This document shows, piece by piece, positions 36,213 to 46,517 of a stretch of DNA of 64,000 bases (positions are counted from its first letter, which is position 1; each line of letters begins with the position of its first letter). The notes under the pieces were generated by a model that was not told the origin of the DNA, did not search any database, and worked only from the letters and a program-made list of their open reading frames with translations. The DNA is from Gallionellales bacterium 39-52-133 (GTDB lineage: Bacteria > Pseudomonadota > Gammaproteobacteria > Burkholderiales > Gallionellaceae). The translations under genes and the position numbers were made by a program. The stretch is taken from positions 186,001 to 250,000 of the forward strand of contig NCJL01000003.1 in the NCBI GenBank assembly GCA_002278935.1, in the 5' to 3' direction.

Positions 36213-38246
36213 ATGGTACCTGTTCTGGCATCGGAAAATCTGGCGGAAATTCGCTCCAGGAAAGTTATTCGTATAGGTTTCGCGTTGGTCATGCTGATCA
36301 TTGCTTTTATCGTGTTGTTTGGTATCGGCCGGATGTCCAAGGTTCACGAAACCCTGTCTGAGATTGTTGCGCATGAGCAGGTGGCTATCGAAATGCTGTT
36401 CCGAATGCAGCAGGCAGCGCGTGACCGTTCGGTGCTTTTATATAGTATCGCCTCTACAAAAGATCCCTTTGAACGCGATGAGCAGGTGTTGCAACACGGG
36501 CGTTTTGGCGGCCAGTTTGCAGAGGCGAGGATAAAGCTGAATACTCTGCAGCTGGATGAAACCGAAAGGGCTCTTTTGGCACGGCTGGGAGAATATACCA
36601 ATAACACCCAGAAGCTTCAGGGGGAAGTGCTTGAGCAGTTATCAAATGATCGCTTCCAGCAGGCGCAGGACATTTTAAACAGACAGGCGGTGCCGTCACA
36701 GAGCAAGATACTGGCGACAATCAATGAGCTGCTTGATTACGAAATCAGCAAATCTCATAGCACGGAACTGGTCATACAAAAGCAGCAAGTGCAAACCCGG
36801 ATTTTCATGGTGGCGGGCGGAGTGGTCGCCGCAATTTTCGCGGGCTTGATCGCGACGTTTATCAATCGCCGTATGGGCAAGCTGATATCGGGCCTGGAGA
36901 CATCGGCGCATCAGTTGCAGGACGCCAACCACAGCCTGGAATCGCTCAGATTGGCGATGGATCACCATGGTATCGTCAGTATTACCGATGTGCATGGCAA
37001 TATCACTTTCGTGAATGATAAATTCTGCCAGATCAGCCAGTACGCACGCGAGGATTTGATAGGCAAGAATCACCGTTTAATCAATTCCGGCATTCATCCC
37101 TCATCATTTTTCGAGGAGATGTGGAACACTATCGCGGCAGGAAAAATATGGCAGGGTGAGATATGCAACCGCAACAGGAGCGGTGCGCCCTACTGGGTGT
37201 CGAGCACGATTGTTCCCTTTCTGGATGACGCTGGTCTGCCCTGTCAATATATCGCCGTGCGCACCGATATAACGGCGATCAAGGAGGCGGAACAGGTACT
37301 GATGCGCGGAAAATATGAGCTGGAAGCGCTGGTGCACGAGCGCACCGCTGATCTGGAGGAGCGGGAGGAGGTGCTGCAAAGTATTACTACTGCGGCGCAG
37401 GATGCGGTCATCATGATAGACAGCAACGGCAATGTGACCCACTGGAATCCTGCTGCAGAAAAAATGTTTGGCTACTCGCTGGTTGAAATTATTGGCCGAA
37501 ATTTATTGGACCTGGTGGTTCCCTCAAAATATCATGATGCACTTCGTGCAGGCTACCCAAAATTTGTCCAGACAGGGACTGGCCCGCTGATTGGTGCAAT
37601 CACCGAAGTTGATGCGCGAAAGCGCGACGGCAGCGAATTTCCCGTTGAAATTTCCATTGCGGCTATCCGGGTCAAGCAAAGCTGGCATGCGGTTGCCATT
37701 GCACGCGACATCACTGTCAGAAAACTGGCTGCCGAGCATCTGAAACAACTGGCCAGCACGGATGCGCTGACCGGTGCGTTCAACAGACGCCGCTTCAATG
37801 AGGTGATGCAGATCGAGCTTGCGCGCGCAAAGCGCTATGGCACGCCTATTACCCTGATTATTTTTGATATTGATCACTTCAAGCGTATCAATGACACCCA
37901 CGGACATTCGGCAGGAGACCAGGTATTGCTCAAGCTGGCTTTGCTGGTTTCCGGCAATATCAGGGATACGGATATATTTGCGCGTTGGGGCGGGGAGGAA
38001 TTCGTTATTCTGGCTAGCAATTGTGAAACACAGTGCCCGCATAGTCTTGCGGAGAAAATCAGAAAGCTGATTGAGTTTTACCCGTTTGAAGAGGTCGGCC
38101 AGGTTACCTGCAGTTTTGGTGTGACAGAGTATTGCTCGGGAGACGATCAGGAGTCTATTGTCAAGCGCGCGGACAGTAATCTCTATCGAGCCAAGGAGGC
38201 CGGGCGAAATCGGGTGTGTTTTGATGAAACAAATAGTCCGCAATAA
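36213..38246 (+). CDS. Membrane diguanylate cyclase, 4-helix sensor-PAS-PAS-GGDEF
   Basis: 677 residues from the ATG at 36213, chosen for AGGAG 5 nt before it; an ATG 63 nt upstream lacks one. Helix 1 (VIRIGFALVMLIIAFIVLFGIG), a periplasmic helical bundle (about 45-190) and helix 2 (IFMVAGGVVAAIFAGLIATF) form the sensor. PAS 1 (MDHHGIVSITDVHGNITFVNDKF) and PAS 2 (AQDAVIMIDSNGNVTHWNPAAEK) follow. The cyclase has G593-G-E-E-F597 and an inhibitory RDTD site at 584-587, so it should be active and product-controlled. Confidence 0.92.
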   Translation: MVPVLASENLAEIRSRKVIRIGFALVMLIIAFIVLFGIGRMSKVHETLSEIVAHEQVAIEMLFRMQQAARDRSVLLYSIASTKDPFERDEQVLQHGRFGGQFAEARIKLNTLQLDETERALLARLGEYTNNTQKLQGEVLEQLSNDRFQQAQDILNRQAVPSQSKILATINELLDYEISKSHSTELVIQKQQVQTRIFMVAGGVVAAIFAGLIATFINRRMGKLISGLETSAHQLQDANHSLESLRLAMDHHGIVSITDVHGNITFVNDKFCQISQYAREDLIGKNHRLINSGIHPSSFFEEMWNTIAAGKIWQGEICNRNRSGAPYWVSSTIVPFLDDAGLPCQYIAVRTDITAIKEAEQVLMRGKYELEALVHERTADLEEREEVLQSITTAAQDAVIMIDSNGNVTHWNPAAEKMFGYSLVEIIGRNLLDLVVPSKYHDALRAGYPKFVQTGTGPLIGAITEVDARKRDGSEFPVEISIAAIRVKQSWHAVAIARDITVRKLAAEHLKQLASTDALTGAFNRRRFNEVMQIELARAKRYGTPITLIIFDIDHFKRINDTHGHSAGDQVLLKLALLVSGNIRDTDIFARWGGEEFVILASNCETQCPHSLAEKIRKLIEFYPFEEVGQVTCSFGVTEYCSGDDQESIVKRADSNLYRAKEAGRNRVCFDETNSPQ

Positions 38247-38432
38247 TTAAATTGGGTGCTGTTGTCTGTTTGGCCTAGCTTCAGTTATAAATTGCCTTCA
38301 AGTAACGGAAAAGATTCCTGTAATCCCCCTAGCCCTGTGTGACAAGCGTTCCGCAATCCCGCCCAAATCTCGCGCCCGTGGCGCAGCTCCCCACTGCTGT
38401 GGCATAATTGCGTGCTCTGCCAGGACAATAGA

Positions 38433-39833
38433 ATGAACAATCAAACGCTTTACGACAAACTCTGGAATAGCCATGTGGTGCGCACCGAGGCCGATGGCAC
38501 GGCGCTGCTGTATATCGACCGTCATCTGGTGCACGAAGTTACCAGCCCGCAAGCTTTTGAAGGCTTGCGCCTGGCCGGGCGCAAGCCCTGGCGTACTTCC
38601 TCCATGCTGGCGGTGGCCGATCATAATGTGCCGACTACCGGACGCGCGCAGGGCATAGCCGATCCCATTTCCAAAATTCAGGTTGAAACGCTGGACGAAA
38701 ACTGTGCCGAGCTCGGCATTACCGAATTCAAGATGTCAGATTTGCGCCAGGGCATTGTGCATGTGATCGGCCCCGAGCAGGGCGCGACCTTGCCTGGCAT
38801 GACCGTGGTGTGCGGTGATTCGCATACCAGTACCCATGGCGCATTTGCCGCGCTGGCATTTGGTATCGGCACCTCCGAAGTGGAACATGTGATGGCAACT
38901 CAGTGTTTGCTGATGAAGAAGACCAAGGCCATGCAGGTGCTGGTGGAAGGCAAGCTGGGGCGTGGTGTCACGGCGAAAGATCTGGTGCTGGCGGTGATCG
39001 GCAAGATCGGTACCGCGGGCGGCACCGGTTATGCGATTGAGTTTGCCGGCAGCGCAGTGCGCGGCCTGTCGATGGAGGGCCGCATGACGGTGTGTAATAT
39101 GGCGATCGAGGCCGGCGCGCGTGCCGGCATGATCGCGGCGGATGACACGACCATCAACTACATTAAGGGGCGGCCGTTTGCACCACAGGGCGAGTTGTGG
39201 GAAAAAGCAGCTGCCTACTGGCGCACTCTGCACAGCGATGCGGGTGCGCAGTTTGACAGGGTGGTGAAGCTGGATGCTGCCGAAATCAAGCCGCAGGTCA
39301 CCTGGGGTACTTCACCCGAGATGGTGGTGGCGGTGGACGGGCGTGTGCCGGATCCTAAAAATGAGAATGATGCGGTAAAACGCGGCAGCATTGAGCATTC
39401 GCTGGCCTATATGGGATTGCAGGCAAATACGCCGATGACAGAGATTAAAATCGACAAGGTATTTATCGGTTCCTGCACCAACTCGCGCATCGAAGATTTG
39501 CGCGAGGCGGCGGAGGTGGCGCGCGGCAAGCATATCGCCGCCAATGTAAAGCTCGCGATGGTGGTGCCGGGCTCCGGGCTGGTGAAGCAGCAGGCCGAGC
39601 AGGAAGGGCTGGACAAAATTTTTGTGGCGGCCGGTTTTGAGTGGCGCGAGCCCGGATGCTCGATGTGTCTGGCGATGAACGATGACAGGCTGTCGCCGGG
39701 CGAGCGCTGCGCGTCGACTTCCAACCGCAATTTCGAGGGGCGCCAGGGGCAGGGCGGCCGTACTCATCTGGTGAGTCCGGCCATGGCTGCCGCCGCGGCG
39801 ATAGCAGGCCATTTTGTGGATGTGAGCAAATAA
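38433..39833 (+). CDS. leuC: 3-isopropylmalate dehydratase large subunit
   Basis: 466 residues from the ATG at 38433 ([11 protein letters not shown]), which has AGGA 8-9 nt upstream; a GTG 21 nt earlier is open but unlikely. LeuC with LeuD isomerises 2- to 3-isopropylmalate in leucine synthesis. The three 4Fe-4S ligands are visible in [13 protein letters not shown] and [10 protein letters not shown], and the aconitase pattern [28 protein letters not shown] is intact. leuD starts 2 nt after its stop codon. Confidence 0.97.
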   Translation: MNNQTLYDKLWNSHVVRTEADGTALLYIDRHLVHEVTSPQAFEGLRLAGRKPWRTSSMLAVADHNVPTTGRAQGIADPISKIQVETLDENCAELGITEFKMSDLRQGIVHVIGPEQGATLPGMTVVCGDSHTSTHGAFAALAFGIGTSEVEHVMATQCLLMKKTKAMQVLVEGKLGRGVTAKDLVLAVIGKIGTAGGTGYAIEFAGSAVRGLSMEGRMTVCNMAIEAGARAGMIAADDTTINYIKGRPFAPQGELWEKAAAYWRTLHSDAGAQFDRVVKLDAAEIKPQVTWGTSPEMVVAVDGRVPDPKNENDAVKRGSIEHSLAYMGLQANTPMTEIKIDKVFIGSCTNSRIEDLREAAEVARGKHIAANVKLAMVVPGSGLVKQQAEQEGLDKIFVAAGFEWREPGCSMCLAMNDDRLSPGERCASTSNRNFEGRQGQGGRTHLVSPAMAAAAAIAGHFVDVSK

Positions 39834-39834
39834 C

Positions 39835-40473
39835 ATGAAAAAATTTACCTTACTCGATGGACTGGTGGTACCGCTGGATCGCGCCAATGTGGATACGGAT
39901 GCGATTATTCCCAAGCAGTTTCTGAAATCGATCAAGCGTTCCGGCTTTGGCCCGAATGCGTTCGACGAATGGCGCTACCTGGATCATGGCGAACCGGGCA
40001 TGGATAACAGCAAGCGCAAGATCAACCCGGATTTTGTATTGAACCAGCCGCGCTATAAAGGTGCGCAGATTCTACTGACACGCGAAAACTTCGGCTGCGG
40101 CTCGTCGCGCGAACATGCGCCGTGGGCGCTGGAAGACTTCGGCTTCCGCGTGATTATCGCGCCCAGCTATGCCGACATCTTTTTCAATAACTGTTTCAAG
40201 AACGGCCTGCTGCCGATACGTCTGGATGCCGCGATTGTGGATGCCCTGTTCAAGGCTGAAGCCAGTGCGCCCGGTTTCCATCTGCAGGTTGATCTTGAGC
40301 AGCAAACGATCACCGCACCCGATGGCACGGTTTATCCGTTTGAAGTAGAGGCCTTCCGCAAGCACTGTCTGCTCAACGGTCTGGATGATATCGGCCTGAC
40401 CATGCAGCATGTGGACGAGATCAGGGCTTATGAGCAGCGTCGCAAGGCGGAAGCGCCATGGTTGTTTGTATAA
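39835..40473 (+). CDS. leuD: 3-isopropylmalate dehydratase small subunit
   Basis: 212 residues. The swivelling domain has [22 protein letters not shown] and [35 protein letters not shown], both diagnostic for LeuD. It completes the isomerase with LeuC just upstream. A 30-nt gap to leuB carries the AT-rich motif that also appears after the second yceI gene. Confidence 0.97.
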   Translation: MKKFTLLDGLVVPLDRANVDTDAIIPKQFLKSIKRSGFGPNAFDEWRYLDHGEPGMDNSKRKINPDFVLNQPRYKGAQILLTRENFGCGSSREHAPWALEDFGFRVIIAPSYADIFFNNCFKNGLLPIRLDAAIVDALFKAEASAPGFHLQVDLEQQTITAPDGTVYPFEVEAFRKHCLLNGLDDIGLTMQHVDEIRAYEQRRKAEAPWLFV

Positions 40474-40492
40474 AATATTAAATATAATCAAA
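40471..40492. repeat. AT-rich intergenic motif, copy B
   Basis: A 22-nt stretch starting at the leuD stop codon (TAAAATATTAAATA and onward) is identical to 18892-18913. It fills most of the leuD-leuB gap. Confidence 0.45.
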
Positions 40493-40503
40493 GAGATACG
40501 AAA

Positions 40504-41568
40504 ATGAAGATCGCTGTGTTGCCGGGTGACGGCATAGGTCCTGAAATAGTCGCGCAAGCCACAAAAGTGCTTGAAGCCCTGCGCAGTGACGGCCTGAAAA
40601 TCGAGCTGGAACATGCGCATATCGGCGGTGCCGGTTACGATGCCGCGAAGGATCCGCTACCCGATGCGACGCTGAAACTGGCGCATGCATCGGATGCGGT
40701 GTTGCTGGGTGCGGTGGGCGGCTATCAGTACGACAATCTGCCGCGCCCGCAGCGTCCCGAGCAGGGGCTGTTGCGTATCCGCAAGGGCCTGAGCCTGTTT
40801 GCCAACCTGCGTCCCGCGATGGTGTATCCCGAGCTGGCGAATGCGTCCAGCCTGAAACCGGAACTTGTGGCAGGTCTTGATATCATGATTCTGCGCGAAC
40901 TCACCGGCGATATTTATTTCGGCCAGCCGCGCGGTATCCGCACGCTGGAAAACGGCGAACGCCAGGGCTTCGACACCATGCTGTACAGCGAATCCGAAAT
41001 CCGTCGCGTCGCGCATGTGGGCTTCCAGATTGCGATGAAGCGCGGCAAGAAAGTATGTTCGGTGGACAAGGCCAATGTGCTGGACACCAGCATGCTGTGG
41101 CGCGAGATCGTGACTGAGGTGGCGAAAGAGTATCCGGCTGTCGAACTGTCGCACATGTATGTGGATAACGCGGCGATGCAGCTGGTGCGTGCACCCAAGC
41201 AGTTTGACGTGATCGTTACCGGCAATATCTTCGGCGACATCCTGTCGGACGAGGCGTCGATGCTGACCGGTTCCATCGGCATGCTGCCGTCGGCCTCGCT
41301 GGATGCGAACAACAAGGGTCTGTACGAGCCGTGTCATGGTTCAGCACCGGATATCGCGGGCAAGAATATTGCGAATCCGCTGGCCACCATCTTGTCGGTG
41401 GCGATGATGATGCGCTACACCTTTGCGCGTGAAGACATTGCGCAGCGCATTGAAACCGCAGTGCGCAAGACGCTGCAAAGCGGTTTGCGCACCGGCGATA
41501 TATATGAGGCCGGCATGCAAAAAGTGGGCACGGATGCAATGGGTGATGCGGTAGTGAAATTCTTGTAA
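40504..41568 (+). CDS. leuB: 3-isopropylmalate dehydrogenase
   Basis: 354 residues. It oxidises and decarboxylates 3-isopropylmalate with NAD. Visible are the opening [17 protein letters not shown], the [15 protein letters not shown] loop, the catalytic Lys/Asp region [15 protein letters not shown] and the signature [29 protein letters not shown]. It follows leuD by 30 nt and precedes asd by 36 nt, as in most betaproteobacteria. Confidence 0.97.
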   Translation: MKIAVLPGDGIGPEIVAQATKVLEALRSDGLKIELEHAHIGGAGYDAAKDPLPDATLKLAHASDAVLLGAVGGYQYDNLPRPQRPEQGLLRIRKGLSLFANLRPAMVYPELANASSLKPELVAGLDIMILRELTGDIYFGQPRGIRTLENGERQGFDTMLYSESEIRRVAHVGFQIAMKRGKKVCSVDKANVLDTSMLWREIVTEVAKEYPAVELSHMYVDNAAMQLVRAPKQFDVIVTGNIFGDILSDEASMLTGSIGMLPSASLDANNKGLYEPCHGSAPDIAGKNIANPLATILSVAMMMRYTFAREDIAQRIETAVRKTLQSGLRTGDIYEAGMQKVGTDAMGDAVVKFL

Positions 41569-41572
41569 CATA

Positions 41573-41594
41573 TTTATTATATTGAATATTTTTA
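41573..41594. repeat. AT-rich intergenic motif, inverted copy C
   Basis: The leuB-asd gap contains TATTGAATATTTTTAA, close to the reverse complement of the 22-nt motif at 18892 and 40471. It is directly upstream of the asd ribosome-binding site (AAGGCG). Confidence 0.35.
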
Positions 41595-41604
41595 AGGCGT
41601 AATT

Positions 41605-42714
41605 ATGCGAGTAGGTCTGGTTGGCTGGCGCGGTATGGTGGGTTCGGTTTTGATGCAGCGTATGCGCGAAGAGCGCGATTTTGAGCTGATCGATCCGGTA
41701 TTTTTCACCACATCCCAGGTGGGCGGCAAAGCGCCGGATGTCGGCCGCGATGTGCCACCCTTGAAAGATGCCGGCAATATCGATGAGCTCAAGGCGATGG
41801 AGGCGATTATCTCCTGCCAGGGCGGCGACTATACTTCGGAGATCTTTCCCAGGTTGCGCGCGTCCGGCTGGAAGGGCTACTGGATCGATGCGGCTTCCAC
41901 GCTGCGAATGGAAAAGGATGCAGTTATTATTCTTGATCCGGTTAATCTGGATGTGATCAAGCAGGCCTTAAAGAATGGCAAAAAAGACTTTATTGGCGGC
42001 AATTGCACCGTCAGCCTGATGCTGATGGCGCTGGGCGGCCTGTTCAAGGCAAATCTGGTGGAGTGGATCAGCTCGATGACCTATCAGGCGGCATCCGGTG
42101 CGGGTGCGCAGAATATGCGCGAGTTGCTGACGCAAATGGGCGAGGCGCATCGCTCGGTTAAAGCACTGCTGGATGATCCTGCCTCCGCCATTCTCGATAT
42201 CGACCGCGAAGTTGCGGGCATCTTGCGCGATGAAAAATTTCCGACGTCGAATTTCGGCGTGCCGCTGGCGGGGAGCCTGATTCCATGGATCGACAAGGAT
42301 TTGGGCAACGGCCAGAGCAAGGAAGAATGGAAAGGCAAGGCGGAGACCAACAAGATACTGGGTCTCGATGCCAGGCCGATTTCCGTGGATGGCCTGTGCG
42401 TGCGTATCGGCGCGATGCGCTGCCACAGCCAGGCGATGACCATCAAGCTGAAGCGCGATGTGCCGCTGGATGAAATCAATGCCATGCTGGCCGCTGCCAA
42501 TGACTGGGTCAAGGTGGTGCCGAATGAACGCGATATCACTGTACGCGAGCTGACACCTGCAGCAGTCACTGGCACGTTGACAGTGCCGGTGGGGCGTTTG
42601 CGCAAGATGGATATGGGTGGAGAATATCTGTCAGCCTTTACCGTGGGTGACCAGTTGCTGTGGGGAGCAGCGGAACCACTGCGCCGGATGTTGCGCATCT
42701 TGCTTGAGAAATAG
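41605..42714 (+). CDS. asd: Aspartate-semialdehyde dehydrogenase
   Basis: 369 residues. It makes aspartate semialdehyde for lysine, threonine and methionine. The NADP loop is [18 protein letters not shown], the catalytic Cys is in [17 protein letters not shown], and [18 protein letters not shown] is the typical substrate segment of the gammaproteobacterial-type enzyme. The last codons (Leu-Glu-Lys-stop) form the first unit of a 17-bp tandem repeat that continues outside the gene. Confidence 0.97.
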   Translation: MRVGLVGWRGMVGSVLMQRMREERDFELIDPVFFTTSQVGGKAPDVGRDVPPLKDAGNIDELKAMEAIISCQGGDYTSEIFPRLRASGWKGYWIDAASTLRMEKDAVIILDPVNLDVIKQALKNGKKDFIGGNCTVSLMLMALGGLFKANLVEWISSMTYQAASGAGAQNMRELLTQMGEAHRSVKALLDDPASAILDIDREVAGILRDEKFPTSNFGVPLAGSLIPWIDKDLGNGQSKEEWKGKAETNKILGLDARPISVDGLCVRIGAMRCHSQAMTIKLKRDVPLDEINAMLAAANDWVKVVPNERDITVRELTPAAVTGTLTVPVGRLRKMDMGGEYLSAFTVGDQLLWGAAEPLRRMLRILLEK

Positions 42715-42787
42715 CCGGGCTTGAGAAATAGCCGGGCTTGAGAAATAGCCGGGCTTGAGAAATAGCCGGGCTTGAAAAATAAGCCGC
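42704..42787. repeat. 17-bp tandem repeat at the end of asd (four perfect units plus one degraded)
   Basis: The unit TTGAGAAATAGCCGGGC is repeated exactly at 42704-42720, 42721-42737, 42738-42754 and 42755-42771; a changed fifth unit runs to about 42787. The first unit contains the last two codons of asd and its TAG stop. Because the unit length is not a multiple of three and the repeats lie after the stop, their number can vary without changing the protein. Confidence 0.95.
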
Positions 42788-42911
42788 AAAAATTGGTAAT
42801 TCTATTTATAAATGACAGCTTAACGCATGAATTTAGAGTGGACATTAGCTTGCATCCCTAACTCCATGATGTTAATCTAAATAACAAAGCAAAAAACACA
42901 AGGGTGGTAAT

Positions 42912-45755
42912 GTGCTTAAAACACTTCTTAAAACAGTAGGATTTTTGATCTGTCTGGCCTGGTTTAACCTCGCCAGCGCGGCCAATCTGGGTGGAATTAA
43001 CGTCACTTCGGCATTGGGTCATCCACTGAAAGCAGAAATTTCACTGGCGGAGTTGGGGAAAACCGACACTTCCACACTTGTCGCCAAAATGGCATCGGTC
43101 AATGAGTTTAAAAGCGCCGGCCTTGACTATCCCTACAGTTTGCCCAAGCTGACTTTTGAAGTGGCAACGCGCGCCAATGGCGATGCTTATCTCAAGCTTG
43201 CTTCTACCCAGCCTGTTAACGATCCGTTCGTATCAATATTGATTGAATTAAGCTGGCCTTCCGGCAAGTTGTTGCGCGAATATACATTCCTGCTTGATCC
43301 GGCGGGTTTTGTTGCAGAACAGCCCAGGGCGGCCGAAGTTAAGCCGGTTGAGCCTATGGTGCCAGCGTTTGTTCCCGAGCCAGCTGTCATGCCAGTCCCT
43401 GATGTCATGCCTGAAGTTGCAGAAGTCCCTGCAGAGCCAGCGCCTGTCGCCGTCTTGCCGCTTGCGGATGAGGAAAAGAAGGCTGCAGAACCTGTTGCTG
43501 AAATGAGTGATATGGCCAAAGCTGAGCTGGCTGCGGCTGGGGCGGCCAAAGCTGATACGGATCTGGCCGAGCCGGGCAAGGTTGAACCCGCTGTAGAGGT
43601 CGACGTTGAGCCCCTGGCTCCTCCTGTTGCAATAAGTTCAGTCAAGGTGGAAAAAGGCGACACTCTGGGCAAGATTGCTGACGAGCTCAAACCGGTTGAT
43701 GTGAGCCTTGAGCGAATGCTGGTTGCAATGTATCGCGCCAATGCACAGAAATTCGATGGCAAAAATATGAACCGTATTAAAGCGGGCAAGATTTTGCGCA
43801 TGCCGGAATCCTCAGAAATTGAAAAAGTAAGCCAGTCAGCAGCGGTTAAGGAGATTCGCGCCCAGGTTGCCGATTGGCAGGATTATCGCCAGAGACTGGC
43901 TGCCGCCCAATCAGTTGCAGACGAGAAGTCACCCACGCAGGAAGCTGCCGGTAAAGTCAGTACAGCAGTTGCCGAGAAAGCGCCTGTCGTCAAGGAAACC
44001 GCAAAAGAAGTGCTGCGCCTGTCTAAAGGAGAATCACTGGGTGACAAGACTGTTGCAGGCAAGGGTGCCAAAAGCTCGCAGGAGAGCCTGACAGCCAAGG
44101 CGGATGATGCCGCAGCCAAGAGCAAACAGTTGAAGGTAGAGCAGGAGAAAATTGCCAAGCTGGAAGAAATCAGCAAGGATGCGAGCAAGCTGGTCGAATT
44201 AAAGGGGTTGCCCGCAGGGCCGGGTGTACCAGCTCCTGAAGCCAAGAAGTCACCAGAACCTGTCAAGTCGGTACCTCCGGTTGTGGCGGCGCCGGCAGTA
44301 GAGCCTGCGGCAGAAGAATTTGATATTCTGGCCATGCTGAATGAGTATGTGGCCATACTGCTGGACGACCCAATATTGCTGGGTGCAGGCGCGGCTGTAT
44401 TGCTGGGCTTGGGAGGCTTGGGTTTTGTGATGGCTCGCCGCGGCAAGACAGTTCAAAAAAAAAGTAGTAAAAAAAAGGATGATGTAGGTTCTGCAACCGG
44501 CAGTTGGAGAACACCGGTTGCACCTTCCCCGGATACCGGGGACTTCACCCAGACACTGGCGCCTTCCGCACCGATGTCTGTCGCCGCAGCGATGGATGAT
44601 GTCGATCCTATCAGCGAAGCCGATCTTTTCCTGAACTTTGGGCGTGACGCGCAGGCGGAAGAAATTCTTAAAGATGCGCTGGTCAAAAATCCGGGAAATA
44701 TCCAGGTCAAACTGAAGCTGCTATCCATTTATGCGAATCGCAAAGACAGCAAAACATTCTCAAAATATGCACAGGAAATAAAAAATTCGGGCGATACCGC
44801 AGCATGGGAGCGTGCTGCAGTAATGGGACGTGAAGTCGATCCTTCAAATCCGAATTATGGCGGTGCTCAGGGTGAGGCAAGGCAGCGGGAGCCGGCCAAG
44901 CCCGAGGTTGATTTTGATCTTGGTTTTGGCAAAGATGCCACACCTGCCGCCAGTAATGAAGTTGCATCCAAAGACTTTAAAATGGACTTCGACCTGACCG
45001 CATCCCAATCCAGTGTGTTTGCGCAACCGGTTGAAAAGAAGGCTCCTGCTGCCGCATCCTCCAGGTCGTCAGCTGATGTTGATGCAACCAGTATTCTGTC
45101 ACGAGAAGTTGTTAAGTCCGCACAATCTGCATCTCCGATGGACTTTGATGTTTCCGGAATTTTGCCTGGTGAGATCAAGAGTGTTTCACAATCAACGACA
45201 ATGGACTTCGACATCTCGGGTGCTATTCCCGATCCCGGCAGGAAGCTGGAGCAGTCAACCACAATGGACTTTGATCTGGGCGAAAGCCAGCTTGAGAGCA
45301 CAGCTGTTATTCCCGAACCTGCCAGGGCGCCTGCAGCAGAATCCTCAGCCATGAATTTTAATGACCTTGTCTTTGATATTCCGACTAGCCAGGACAAGCC
45401 GGTTGAGGAGAAGCCGAAACCTGCAATGGATGAAGGCATGGCTTTTACAATTGATTTTCCAACCAGCAGCGATATCGGGTCGTCAACCGGCAAGCCGGAA
45501 ACCGCCAAGAAGCTTGATATCGATTTTGGCGATATCAACATCAACCTTGATGAGGATACACCTCCGGTTCATGCCGGTGGTGAGGGCAAGGGGGAGCAAT
45601 GGCACGAAGTGGCTACCAAGCTTGACCTCGCAAAAGCCTATCAGGAAATGGGTGATGCAGATGGTGCACGTGAAATTCTTGAAGAGGTTATACGTGACGG
45701 TGACACTGCCCAGCGTGATTCGGCCGAGAAGCTAATGCAGCAAATCGCTGCCTGA
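42912..45755 (+). CDS. fimV: FimV-type pilus assembly / motility hub protein
   Basis: 947 residues from a GTG with AGGGTGG before it. A signal peptide (about 1-23) leads to the conserved FimV N-domain (ANLGGINVTSALGHPLKAEISLAEL). A LysM domain lies near 244-297 (VKVEKGDTLGKIADELKP), then an Ala/Lys-rich helix, a membrane helix near 475-500, a TPR-like section and the FimV C-terminal motif (EVATKLDLAKAYQEMGDADGAREILEEVI). The cytoplasmic part contains several MDFD-type acidic motifs. FimV organises type IV pili and polar c-di-GMP signalling. Confidence 0.93.
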   Translation: MLKTLLKTVGFLICLAWFNLASAANLGGINVTSALGHPLKAEISLAELGKTDTSTLVAKMASVNEFKSAGLDYPYSLPKLTFEVATRANGDAYLKLASTQPVNDPFVSILIELSWPSGKLLREYTFLLDPAGFVAEQPRAAEVKPVEPMVPAFVPEPAVMPVPDVMPEVAEVPAEPAPVAVLPLADEEKKAAEPVAEMSDMAKAELAAAGAAKADTDLAEPGKVEPAVEVDVEPLAPPVAISSVKVEKGDTLGKIADELKPVDVSLERMLVAMYRANAQKFDGKNMNRIKAGKILRMPESSEIEKVSQSAAVKEIRAQVADWQDYRQRLAAAQSVADEKSPTQEAAGKVSTAVAEKAPVVKETAKEVLRLSKGESLGDKTVAGKGAKSSQESLTAKADDAAAKSKQLKVEQEKIAKLEEISKDASKLVELKGLPAGPGVPAPEAKKSPEPVKSVPPVVAAPAVEPAAEEFDILAMLNEYVAILLDDPILLGAGAAVLLGLGGLGFVMARRGKTVQKKSSKKKDDVGSATGSWRTPVAPSPDTGDFTQTLAPSAPMSVAAAMDDVDPISEADLFLNFGRDAQAEEILKDALVKNPGNIQVKLKLLSIYANRKDSKTFSKYAQEIKNSGDTAAWERAAVMGREVDPSNPNYGGAQGEARQREPAKPEVDFDLGFGKDATPAASNEVASKDFKMDFDLTASQSSVFAQPVEKKAPAAASSRSSADVDATSILSREVVKSAQSASPMDFDVSGILPGEIKSVSQSTTMDFDISGAIPDPGRKLEQSTTMDFDLGESQLESTAVIPEPARAPAAESSAMNFNDLVFDIPTSQDKPVEEKPKPAMDEGMAFTIDFPTSSDIGSSTGKPETAKKLDIDFGDININLDEDTPPVHAGGEGKGEQWHEVATKLDLAKAYQEMGDADGAREILEEVIRDGDTAQRDSAEKLMQQIAA

Positions 45756-45773
45756 GGAAAGTGCGCTACAAGC

Positions 45774-45805
45774 AAAACGGCAGCCGGGCACGGGCTGCCG
45801 TTTTT
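45774..45805 (+). terminator. Rho-independent terminator after fimV
   Basis: The arms AAAACGGCAGCC (45774-45785) and GGCTGCCGTTTT (45793-45804) form a perfect 12-bp stem with a 7-nt loop, followed by TTTTT. It closes the fimV transcript and suggests a separate promoter for the next gene. Confidence 0.9.
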
Positions 45806-45905
45806 ATTTAAATTTGCCGAATTAATGTTTATGCAACATCCTGAAGTCGTAAACTTGTACCAGCACTTCTTAAGTAAAATTACAAATGTTGAGATGGGTA
45901 AAGGT

Positions 45906-46517
45906 ATGCCACATCCTGCGGTACAGATTTATCTCTGGATTTGCCTGTCACTGCTGGCCCAAATGCTGCACGGTTACCCCCTGTCGATATTGGCAGGGGT
46001 AATGGCTGTATTTGCCTTCGGTATTTGCCGCTCGCGTTTTTCAGTGCTGCTCTTGCGAACACGCTGGATATTGCTTGCAGTATTGCTGGTTTTCTCGTAT
46101 GGCAGCCCCGGTGATGCCTTGTGGCCCCAGTTGGGTGCTTTCAGCCCGGTTGCTGACGGGGTTGTGGCTGGCTTCGTGCAAGCGTTGAAGCTGACAACAA
46201 TGCTGGCGGGATTGGCAATATTGCTAGCCTTGTTATCGCAATCACAACTGATCGCGGGTCTTTATATGCTGCTCGCCCCCTTGAACTACCTTGGTTTTGA
46301 ACGTGAGCGTATCGCGGTGCGTCTGGCACTGGTTCTGGATTACGCTGAAAACATCATGCACTATACTGTGAGAAATTTGTCAGGCAGTATCGAACAGTTA
46401 CTTGCGCCTGTGCAGGGTGGTCGGGAAAGTGTCGAGTTGTACAATGCGCCATTTTCAATACGGGACTGGATGTTGCTTGCGCTATCTAGTATTGCATTAT
46501 TTGGGGTCTGGTTATGA
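45906..46517 (+). CDS. Orphan CbiQ/EcfT-type membrane protein
   Basis: About 203 residues from the ATG at 45906 (MPHPAVQIYLW), chosen because relatives, as I recall them, begin close to HPAVQ; starts at 45825 and 45894 are also open. Several hydrophobic helices, with RFSVLLLRTRWILLAVLLVFSYG and a loop region GFERERIAVRLALVLDYAEN, fit the T-component of energy-coupling factor importers. No ECF ATPase or substrate-binding component is nearby. It overlaps truA by 4 nt. Its function is uncertain. Confidence 0.65.
   Translation: MPHPAVQIYLWICLSLLAQMLHGYPLSILAGVMAVFAFGICRSRFSVLLLRTRWILLAVLLVFSYGSPGDALWPQLGAFSPVADGVVAGFVQALKLTTMLAGLAILLALLSQSQLIAGLYMLLAPLNYLGFERERIAVRLALVLDYAENIMHYTVRNLSGSIEQLLAPVQGGRESVELYNAPFSIRDWMLLALSSIALFGVWL

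Noticed and set aside
42704..42787. Possible CRISPR array at the end of asd
   Set aside because: The 17-bp units are directly joined with no spacers, and no cas gene is near. It is a simple tandem repeat.
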